Positions 55,473 through 64,000 of a stretch of 64,000 bases of DNA are shown one piece after another (position 1 is the first letter of the stretch; each line of letters begins with the position of its first letter). The DNA is from Theobroma cacao (taxonomy: Eukaryota > Streptophyta > Magnoliopsida > Malvales > Malvaceae). The DNA lies in the NCBI RefSeq assembly GCF_000208745.1, contig NC_030854.1, forward strand, positions 28,705,787 through 28,769,786, in the 5' to 3' direction. The notes under the pieces were generated by a model. It searched no databases. It saw only the letters and a program-made list of their open reading frames with translations, and was not told where the DNA came from. The position numbers and the translations under genes were made by a program.

Positions 55473-57365
55473 TGTAAACACCTAAAAAAAATATATAAAA
55501 ATAATAATAAATAAATAATTTTAAATTATAATAAAATGAAACAAAATAATAAAAAATAAATGAAAAAAAAAGGGGGATGGCTGGGCCTTCCCCAACCACC
55601 CCATCGTCGGGTTGTCCAAATTTTTGGACAACCCGACTTTTTAAGGGCTATCTGCAAAACCAAAGAGGAGGGGGGAAAAAACAAAAAATCGAAGATCAAA
55701 AAATCCATCAGCAGAAGCTACCTAGCCACACAAAAAACAAAAAAAATCAATCAAAAATGGGGGAGCCAAAAATCGAATCGGGGTTTCAACGGGGGATTCG
55801 GTTCGGTTTGAGAGAGAGAGATCGGTGAGCGGTGAAGGGAAGGTTGGATATGTGGAGCGCCGACCACCGACAGGGGAAGGCCTAAACCCAGCTAGGTCAC
55901 CGTCGATCGAACCAAAGAGTGTTAGATCCGTCGATCGGAAGGGAAGAAGACTTCGAGGGAGAGAGGGAGGAACGTTTGGGCCGCCGGCTAGAAAGAAGCC
56001 AAAGGGGACAGGACGCCGGCGCCGGCAAAGAGGAAAGGTTTTTCTAGAGAGAAGGTAGAGAGTGGCGGCTAGAGAGAGAAAAAGAAATTGGAAAATCAAT
56101 TAAAAAAGCTAAAAAATGGTTTTTATACCCAAAGGAAAGAGAGCAAAACGGTGCCGTTTCAGCGGGGTAGCTGAAGTCGGAGAGTCCAGGCCGAAACGGC
56201 GTCGTTTTGAGCAAGCTCCACAAGCACCAAACGGTGCGTTTTGAACTCTGCTTTGTAGACCAAAGGAGTGGGCTTGGGACGCCCCGCGCAGCCCAGACAA
56301 CTTGGACCACCATCCTAGCCCAAGCAAGGTGAGGCCTTACCCATTTATTGCGGATTTGGGCTTATTGTTTTGGGCTTATCTAGTTTACTTAATTATTTGC
56401 TTAGTTTAGTTAAAAATTGAAAAGAAAATTGTAAAATTTTTTTCTTTTTCTTTAAATATATTATAGATTTAGTTTACCCTTTTTGTAAAAAATATATATA
56501 TATAATTAAAAATACATATATAAATAATAACAATAACGATAATAAGTCAATAAAAAAATATTTATATTATAAGTATATTTCGAGGCTTGCAAACGATAAA
56601 ATAATAATAATAATAATAACAATAATAATACTTCATGATACAACTATATATATATATATTTTTTTAAAAATAAAATAAATAAATAATAATAATAATAAAA
56701 TAAAAATATATAAATGGAACAATTATTTGAGCATTACCACCTAAAAGGGGCAAAGAGTTGTCTCTTTCGGGTGGGTCACTTAAGTGCGGAGTTCGAAACG
56801 GATTTTCACCGAAGTGTTAGAATAAATCCGGATTCTATACCCTTATACCCATTAGTCTGAATAATTTTTGTTTAAAAAAATAATAAATAATAATGATAAA
56901 TATATGAATAAGTCAATAATTTTCCAATAAAAGATTACCGACTCCATCATCTAAAATAAACAAGTTATGACATCATTTTACGCTTGCATCATGTGCATAC
57001 GTAAAACCAAATAAAAAACTCAGTTTGTCAATTTAATAAAAATTTAATTAATAAAGTAGGGATTAAATTAAGAAAAGGCTATATTAAGATAACTTAAGAT
57101 TAAATGGTACCGTTCGTGGAACGGGCGCCACGGAGGTGCTAACCCTTCTCCGTGCGTAACCGCACTCCCAAACCCATCTCTAAAAACATGGACCAGTTCT
57201 CGTTCTGTCGACGGATCTAAAATCAATTTAGAACTTCGTCGATAAAATCGAATTAATAGGTGACCAATCACACCTAAAAAAAAAAAGGATTGGTGGCGAC
57301 TCCTAAACCGATTTAATTTTCGCTCGCGTCTGGCAGACGGGTTCCCAGACCCGCACGTTGCGACA
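55473..57365 (+). repeat. 3' LTR, 1.89 kb
   Basis: It starts TGTAAACACC and ends TTGCGACA. The central part (about 55745-56650) is GC-richer and has no match in the 5' LTR. It holds a GAGAGAGAG leader-like stretch and three near-palindromes of the AAACGGnGnCGTTT type at about 56145-56243. This is probably the ancestral LTR interior, while the 5' LTR interior was replaced. About 240 bases found in the 5' LTR at 44135-44380 are missing here; the break falls within an AATAA shared by both edges. Confidence 0.88.
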
Positions 57366-57411
57366 ATAACTTTAACAACGTGTTAATACATTTTTTAACA
57401 ATTAATGCATG

Positions 57412-58105
57412 TTAAGATTGTACATCTTTAATTGAGCTCGACAGTCTTTTATAATGTTGAAAGGTATCTATTATTGAATCAATATCAAAGTCTCGAATGA
57501 TTTCCTTTTCAATGAAAATGATCAACGAATTTCTAAAAAAATTATTTGATATTTTATTACGAGTCTCGTTCTTTAACGAGTTTGATAGCAAAAAATCACA
57601 CTCTAATGTTGTAGCGAAAACTAAAAAAGTCAAGACAAGCTAAATCATCTATTAACAAGGAAGTAAACTTTTGATATTCTCGTCTTTTCAACACTTGACA
57701 TAACTCAGAAAGTATAGATACATTTCTCAAAGCCTGATTATAAAGAATATCAAATTTGAATAAATCTCATTGATAACTTAAATGCATTTTATCATGCTTA
57801 GTAAAGTCATTAAGATAATATTTATTTGCACGGTTACAAATATTTTCAACATCAAACGATTTGAAAACATTCTAAGGATCGAAATATGTGTCAAGAGCAA
57901 GCACCTCCACCACATTCTCATTAAATCTAGAATCCAATTCTTGTAAAAATGAGTCAACAGCAGTAAAAAATAAGTCAGCTCGGCAATGGTTCTCAATTGT
58001 GGCATAATGTTTTTGAAGACGATATTTACCTAATTTATATTTAGCTCCTATGTCCAAAATCTCAATTTCATATTTCTCACAAAGCTTCTTCACTAACACA
58101 AGCAA
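57412..58105 (-). pseudogene. hAT transposase remnant
   Basis: Minus strand, beginning right next to the retrotransposon. The 57872-58105 frame (AKYKLGKYRLQKHYATIENH) and the 57412-57633 frame (LLSNSLKNETRNKISNNFF, then IFIEKEIIRDFDIDSIIDTF) correspond to the central and C-terminal dimerisation parts of plant hAT transposases. Stops and frameshifts separate them. A GC-rich block at about 58440-58500 with GGGCCTGTACTAGCCCCC may be its upstream end. The catalytic core is not complete. Confidence 0.65.
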
Positions 58106-60073
58106 AAATTTCTATCTATCTGCTCTCAATTGTCGGAGACAAAAAACAATACTAAACGAATTGCATTTAGTATGTCTTAAGAGTAGCTAAGTTATAAAGC
58201 TTTTAGGAGGTCATTTGTTATCTCTAACAACACCATCATAAGACGCAAGATAAATATAAATTCAAATGACATATTGATAAAGTACAAAAATTACAAAATA
58301 AAGAGTAAAATTATAAAATTATTGTAAGAGCAAAATTATAAAATTATAAAAAAAAATAAGAGTATGTTATAAAATTATTTTTGGGGCAAAGTTATTTCAA
58401 AAAACTAAGGATTGTTATAAAAATTTTAAAATTTGGGGAGGGGGGGCGCGGAGAGGGGGCGCAAGGGCCTGTACTAGCCCCCTTCCCCTTTGCCTCTAGG
58501 TGGACCTCCCCTGCCACACTCTTCATATTAACAAAGCACAACAAGAATGGCTTTTTCTTTTTTCGTTCTCCCTTGTAGTCGCCTCTTTCATCTTTTCCCT
58601 CCAAAAATCAAAAACCCTCGATTTTTAAATTGGTTGAGGTTTTGAGATTTTGCAATTTTCTTTTCGGGTTTTTTTAGTTTTTTTGTGATTTTTTTATTTT
58701 TTTTGTTTTTCTGGCTTATTTTGAAACAAGGCCTACTACTAGCAAATCTCAGGAGAAAAGTTTTGGATTGGAATCAAGGTCTAGAAACAAAAATGAAACT
58801 ACAAGTGCTCTCTTCCCTCTCTCTTTCTACTCAAAGATATTACCAACTCAGGCTCTCTCCCTTGCATGAAACATCTCAATCATGTGAGTGAGCTTGAAAA
58901 AATTTTGGGCTTGATTCATAGTTATGAACCAAATGGAAGAAATAATCTTCTCAACAACCCAATCTGATTGAAGTCAACAAAAATTAGATTCAAAAAGTTG
59001 AGTCTTAAACCCTAATGGTCAATAAATTGATGGTAGACACTTTCAGGAAGGACTAAGGAGGCTTAATGGGTTGGAAGCTTGAAATGGTTAAGGATCCATT
59101 CTTTCCTTTCTAAAAAAACAAATCCAAACAAGGAAAAAAATGCCAACGTGGGAAGGAATTAAAAAGAAATTAAAAGGCTAAACAAATTGAAGAAGAGAAG
59201 GAAGAGAGAAAAGAAAGAGAAAAACAATTTTTGGTGGATGCGTTTTTTAATAGTAATGGACCCAAGCTTTATTATGGTCAAAACTTAGATAGGTACAAAT
59301 AATTTACCCTTTTATTTACCATTTTAGTTCTCTAATCTCCACCTCAATTTTAAATAAATTTAATCATGTACTTCATAAAAAGTATATTTGATTTAAAGAC
59401 AATTAATAATTATATTTAGATTTTGTACAAATTCTATCACCTGACTTATTTTTCAATCACTTGACATGCATGAATACCAAACAAGTTTATTTTTAATAAA
59501 AAAAACTAAAAATTGTTATTTTAAAATTTTTAAAATAGTAATCATTATTTAGCTAAAATAAAATATAATATTTTTTAGACTAATATGTATCATGTAAACA
59601 AAACATTAATCTACCTCAATATGCTAAGGTACTTTCAAAATTTGGTTTGGAGGGAAGAAAAGAGAAAAAGAATTATTTGATTGATTTACAAAAAAGAGAA
59701 TAAGACAAAAGGTTTTTTAATTTGATGAATGATAATTGTTTGATGATTCAAAAAATAGAATAAGAGAAAGGGTTAAATCTTTCGATAGATATTAACAGTT
59801 ATATTTTTTGGAGAAAAAAATTATTTGATTGATTCACAAAAAAAGAGAATAAAAGAAAGAGTTTTTCTAATTTGATGAATGATAACTGTTTGATTGATTG
59901 ACAAAAAAAAAGTGAAAGAGTTTTTTTAATTTGCTAAATGATAATTATTTGATTGGTTCACACAAAAAAAAGAAAATGAGAGAAAAGGTATTTCCAATTT
60001 GATGAATGATAAGCCTCTAAAAGATTTATAATATATTATAATATATATATATATAATATATATATATAAAATA
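58106..60073. other. Intergenic and repeat-rich region up to the N gap
   Basis: Apart from the possible hAT end near 58,440-58,500 and the minisatellite listed separately, I see no gene. Pyrimidine-rich DNA at about 58,540-58,720 includes several T runs. The region ends in TA repeats next to the N run. Confidence 0.45.
59672..60011. repeat. Degenerate minisatellite, about 5 x 63 bp
   Basis: Five units share ATTATTTGATTGATTCACAA, then an A/G-rich stretch and AATTTGATGAATGATA. Lengths vary from about 60 to 70 bp. Confidence 0.8.
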
Positions 60074-60179
60074 NNNNNNNNNNNNNNNNNNNNNNNNNNN
60101 NNNNNNNNNNNNNNNNNNNNNNNNNNNNNNNNNNNNNNNNNNNNNNNNNNNNNNNNNNNNNNNNNNNNNNNNNNNNNNN
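60074..60179. other. Assembly gap (N run)
   Basis: About 106 N, flanked on the left by TA dinucleotide repeats. True length and content are unknown. Confidence 1.
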
Positions 60180-60951
60180 AAAAACACTTGAAACTATTTT
60201 AAGAAAATTTAAATAAATTTTTATTTTTTTTATTATGTTCGTTTTAGCTCATATATTCTTATTTTGGATCAAATAAACTCTTATAATTAATAGTTGACTA
60301 ACTATCATTAATCAAAATGTCACTTATTATTTAATATCTACATAACACTGATATAGCACTAACATTAAAAATGAAACATGTCATAGAACCATGTTATCAT
60401 GTCACATAAACACGTCATGTCATCATCAATTAAGATATGTCAATATGTCACATCATCATTAATTATGACATGTTAACATGTTATATCAATGTCATATGAC
60501 ATAAAATGACAAATGACATTTTGATTAAGTCAATCATTAATCATAACAAGTTGTTTGACTCAAAATAAAAAATATAAGAGCTTATTTAGTTCAAAATAAA
60601 GTACAAGAACTTAATTGAATGTAATAAAAGTATAGAGGCTTTGTTGAATTTTTTTGTATAGTTTAAAGATTTTTTTATATATTTCGCCTAAAAAGGAAAA
60701 AGTCTAGCTAGCAAAAAAAAAAATTCTAGAATTTGAGCTCAAGAAGAATTAAACCTAAGCCAATAAATAGTTTTACTATAAAGCTTACCACTATTCCAAA
60801 AAAAGTTATTTGATTTAACTAAGGTAATAAAAATATATGTGTCAAATTTTATACATATGATGATAAAAGAAATTTAAAAACTACCACCCCCACCATCCCT
60901 CTCTTTCCGCCGCTGGTCATACTTCACTAAAATCAAAATTCTATATTCAAG
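60180..60951. other. AT-rich intergenic region
   Basis: No gene. A stretch at about 60,340-60,540 repeats short blocks around ATGTCA and CATGTCA, possibly a decayed repeat. Confidence 0.4.
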
Positions 60952-61864
60952 GTTTTTTTTTTTGAAAAGCATATGGATTTCATTGAATAAAGTACATGTA
61001 CATACACAAAAAAAGCTAGCCAATTTGCTGCCTATACAAAATAAAGGGCTCAACATGACCACTGTTTCCAACACTTAACAATCTTAAATTCCCTTGTACA
61101 AAACTGAACAAACAATGGAAGGAAAACATGTCACCCATAAACAAAAATTTCAAAAAAAAAAAACAGTTGAATATCAATTTAACAAAGATAATTGTCAAAA
61201 CATAAAACATTCAACATCAATATTTGCCATAAATGACTCATCAATCATAATTCCACCATTCGCACCAAGAAAACATGCAAGCAAATAGTAAACAACAACC
61301 ATTATTGTCACACAATTCTATAATGTATTCAAACTCGCAATAATCACAATGAACTCATCAATCATGCTTCAAATCAGTCATGCTTGGGTTAACTATGGTT
61401 ATCTCTAGTGTGATCCACAGCAAGTTGCTAGTCCTTTGAATCCCCTGTTTAGCAAGCTCGTCAGCTACCTCATTGGATGACTGGAGAATGTGTCTAATAC
61501 TCCATTGTCAAAATTTTTTGAGTAAATTTAAGATCCAAATAACAAAAGGCCTCATTCGCCAAGGCATCTACAAGATTAGAAATTCATTTTGTCACATTGT
61601 AAGAATCACATTCAAGAAAAAGAAGGTGAGATAGTCGCCAATTAGTAGCAGCATAAATTAAGACAGTCTCCTTAAATACTAAAAGCTCTACCAAATTGGA
61701 GTCCGATGTCCTATAGATTTCAAAAAATAGGCAAGAGTTTCCCCTTGATCATCCTAAAGAATGCCACCACTTTCGTAATCACCTAGATTACCTCTTAAAA
61801 CACCATCCATGTTGAATTTGAGCACCCCAGCTTTAAGTTTCTCCCACAACACCCTTATCTTAGC

Positions 61865-62889
61865 CAAGGCCGGCCCTTGGGTGAAGCCACCCAAGCAAGG
61901 GCTTTAGCCCCCAATTTGAGAAAGCCTCAATTTTAAGAAAGATTTATAATTTTATAATAATTATAATATAATTAATTATATTAAAAATATATAAAAATTA
62001 AAAAATATAAAAGTAAAAAATAATTAATAAAATTATTTGTTCTTTCACTTTTTTAATTATGTGCTTAATAAATCTCAATTTTCTATTACTTTTTTATTTT
62101 TATAATGCTATTAATTCTTAATTATATTATCTTATTTCCAATAAACTAACAGTCATATGTATTTAATCATCTCCAACAGTTATTTTTTTCTCACTTATTT
62201 CTCTTATTTCCAATCAACGCATTTAATAATTTTCAACAGCTATTTTTTTTCCTATACATAAAACCAATTATTTTTTTTCAACGTACAATATCTACTTTTG
62301 AAATCTTCATTTCTTATTTGCTCTTTCTTCCTTTAACTTCAATTTTTCTCCAAAGAATACACAATAAGTCTGATCTTCTATTATCTTCATAAAGTTATGA
62401 ACCTCATTTGAAAGAATATTACCTTAATGTTGAATGTTCCTTAAAATATAACAACTATTTTTATATTGATGGTTTAGATTTATTTTCAAAGTTAAAAATT
62501 TTAAAAGAAGTTATACAGAAAGAAAACAGTCCAATTGATATACTTAATCATATAAGAGGACTCGATTTTTTTTCAAATGCATATATTGCTTTTAAAATAA
62601 TGTTAATAATTCAAGTAAATGTTGCTTTAGGAGAAAGAAGTTTTTCAAAACTAAAATTAATAAAATCTTATTTAAGATCAACAATATCTCAAGAAAGATT
62701 AAATAGATTGGTTATATTATCAATTGAAAAAGAAATATTAGAAGAACTTGATTATAAAAGTTTAATTAAAAATTTTGCATCTCAAAAAGTTAAAAGAATA
62801 AAATTTTAATAATTTTTTTTAATTTTAATAAAAAAAAGCCCCATTTGAATATTTCGCTTTAGGCCTTTGAATTTATTGAGCTGCCCCTG
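61865..62889 (+). mobile_element. hAT element with 8-bp target-site duplication
   Basis: ATCTTAGC flanks the element at 61857-61864 and 62890-62897. The left end is CAAGGCCGGC and the right end, read inward, CAGGGGCAGC: 7 of 10 match, both starting CA, typical of hAT. The 1,025-bp element holds only a C-terminal transposase fragment, so it is non-autonomous. It sits between the zinc-binding linker and the RNase H of a LINE. Confidence 0.8.
62408..62809 (+). pseudogene. hAT transposase C-terminal fragment, 133 aa
   Basis: The frame carries the hAT dimerisation signature: LIIQVNVALGERSFSKLKLI, then LRSTISQERLNRLVILSIEK. This corresponds to the C-terminus of zinc-finger-MYM-like (TTF-type) hAT transposases. 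The N-terminal zinc finger and catalytic core are missing, so it is not an active enzyme although the frame is open. It lies inside the 1-kb hAT element. Confidence 0.78.
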
Positions 62890-63183
62890 ATCTTAGCCTT
62901 TGGAAAATGCCTTGGATTACTACCTTCATTTGGTTCTCTCGCCAAGTCACCTATAAATAGGTTAAGATCAGGCCACTTAGCATTTATCCACCAAGCAACT
63001 CTAACTTTCATAAACTTGAAGACTTGGTAGCCATCCCATTGTTTACTGTCGAAAACAATATCAGTTCTAGCAATCCAAATTGTCTAAATGTTGGCATACC
63101 ACACCATTTTCCAAATTAAGTCATTTTTCAAAGACTTAGGGAAATCAAACCATAAAAGGAAACTGACTAAAGGCTCATGGTGG

Positions 63184-64000
63184 TGTAGACACCTATAAAA
63201 TATATATATATATATATATATATAAATATAATAAAATAAATAAATAAATAAAAAAAATTGAATAAAATATTTTATTTTCTTATAAAATAATATTTTTAGA
63301 GTTATACGTAAATAATTTTTGCAACGTAAAAGCAAAATAAATTCATACATATTGTAATACAGTAAGCCAGAGTATTTAATTTAATTTACAATACAAGTGG
63401 GCTCCCGAATAATCAAAAGTAAGGAAGACTGTGAACCTACAGTTTAAAGGATGTAAATCCAATGGTAGCCCTCGATGAAATCAACTATCTACAGCCTATT
63501 TTGAGGCTGAAATGGGTGGAAAAGAGGGTGGTAAGGAGGGTGGTGAGATTATATAATCTTAATGAGTAAACAAACATCATTCAAAATATTTAAAGTCGAG
63601 TAAATGAAAATGATTAAAATATTCCATCTCAATATGTATTTCATAACATAAATATTCATTTCATTTAAATAATCAACATGGCTTATGAGTATCTTAAAAG
63701 CTTGACTCCTGCCTAAAATCATTCTCGAAAATACCTTGGCTGAGGCATCTAACCGAGTCCGCCAAGGCTTTTAAAAAGTCTTGTGTGCATAAAACATATT
63801 TTTAGTTTGAAAAACACAGTCGTTCCTTGGCATTAGTGGAGTTCATCATCATGAGGTGGTTCAGCGTGACGTGAACTCTAACCATACCTCAAGAGTTACT
63901 CCATGCACCTCTTCGACCAAGGTACGTATATAACAGAATTTCGTGCCCCTCTAATAGGTTGGTCCACAGAACCCGCCCACTGCAGCAAGCTAAACCCACC
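63184..64000. mobile_element. Start of a further LTR, cut by the window edge
   Basis: TGTAGACACCTATAAAATAT at 63184 closely resembles the start of the Ogre-type LTR at 42775, followed by the same kind of TA- and AAAT-rich stretch. It then differs completely. It is probably the LTR of a related but distinct gypsy element inserted into the LINE. No second LTR is in view. Confidence 0.45.

Larger units (their letters stand above)
42775..57365 (+). mobile_element. Ty3/gypsy LTR retrotransposon, Tat/Ogre type, 14.6 kb, inactive
   Basis: The element begins TGTAGACACC, ends GTTGCGACA and is flanked by a 5-bp duplication ATAAC (42770-42774 and 57366-57370). Order on the plus strand: 5' LTR, primer-binding site, extra ORF1, gag, probable intron, reverse transcriptase, RNase H, second RNase H, integrase, minisatellite, polypurine tract, 3' LTR. 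An ORF upstream of gag, a spliced gap before reverse transcriptase and a dual RNase H are hallmarks of the Ogre/Tat lineage. Many stops and frameshifts make it non-autonomous. Over the last 300 bp of the LTRs I count about 13 substitutions by hand (about 4%), suggesting an insertion one to two million years old under usual plant rates. Confidence 0.9.
60953..63183 (-). mobile_element. LINE-type retrotransposon 3' fragment, interrupted by a hAT element
   Basis: On the minus strand, 62898-63183 reads as the end of a reverse-transcriptase zinc-binding domain and linker (LIWKMVWYANI, then FDSKQWDGYQVFKFMKVRVA). After the hAT insertion, 61865 down to about 61380 reads as a decayed RNase H domain (FNMDGVLRGNLGDYESGGIL, SSNEVADELAKQGIQ). 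It ends in 11 T on the plus strand (60953-60963), the expected poly-A tail. Several stops show that it is inactive. The 5' side is cut by another LTR at 63184. Confidence 0.7.

Noticed and set aside
55722..56313. Overlapping minus-strand frames in the 3' LTR
   Set aside because: Low-complexity, Pro/Arg/Ser-rich translations of a GC-rich LTR interior with no known domain.
58381..58604. Frames over the GC-rich block at 58.44 kb
   Set aside because: The sequence looks like a hAT end, not coding DNA.
1..64000. CRISPR arrays, bacterial operons, tRNA or rRNA genes
   Set aside because: The genome is a plant nuclear one; the tandem repeats seen are minisatellites without spacer structure, and I found no tRNA cloverleaf boxes or rRNA sequence by eye.

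Overview
This is nuclear DNA of a eudicot plant, probably a woody rosid. It is AT-rich, its genes carry GT-AG introns, its proteins are typically plant (lectin receptor kinases, DC1 proteins, a nuclear group II intron maturase, a plastid lysine-pathway enzyme), and mobile elements fill about half of it. It is a draft assembly: one run of about 106 N and four single N. Two of the single N sit between near-identical direct copies. I cannot name the species.

Left part (1-22,400), low-copy genes: a four-exon eL6 ribosomal protein gene (+), two intronless L-type lectin receptor kinases (-, at 5.4-7.3 kb and 17.6-19.6 kb), and between them an eight-exon gene for plastid 4-hydroxy-tetrahydrodipicolinate reductase (-). 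The two kinases are diverged paralogues and both have candidate W-boxes upstream.

Middle part (22,400-42,400): an inverted duplication of unknown nature at 22.9-23.6 kb; a 4.2-kb Mutator-like element with a probable target-site duplication that holds two FAR1-type DNA-binding fragments in opposite orientation; then three DC1 (C1-like zinc finger) genes. The first two DC1 genes are divergently transcribed. Between them lies an array of about twelve 12-bp motifs, six of them exactly ATGACGTGTAAC. The third DC1 gene has three frame breaks. An intronless nuclear maturase, closest to nMAT1, follows at 40.2-42.4 kb (-).

Right part (42,775-64,000), nested transposons: a 14.6-kb Ty3/gypsy element of the Tat/Ogre type with a 5-bp target-site duplication starts about 410 bp upstream of the maturase ORF. 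It carries an extra ORF upstream of gag, a probable intron between gag and reverse transcriptase, a second RNase H domain and an 11-copy minisatellite before the 3' LTR. Its coding region is broken by stops and frameshifts. Its two LTRs match at both ends but not in the middle: the 5' LTR holds, in antisense, a complete first exon of a group-B MAP kinase gene with its splice donor. Beyond it lie a decayed hAT transposase, a minisatellite, an N gap, a LINE 3' fragment that contains a hAT element with a perfect 8-bp target-site duplication, and the start of another LTR at the window edge.

The points most worth checking are the MAP kinase exon in the LTR, the ATGACGTGTAAC array between the divergent DC1 genes, and the palindromic FAR1 Mutator-like element. 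Several structures touch assembly gaps, so long reads should come first.
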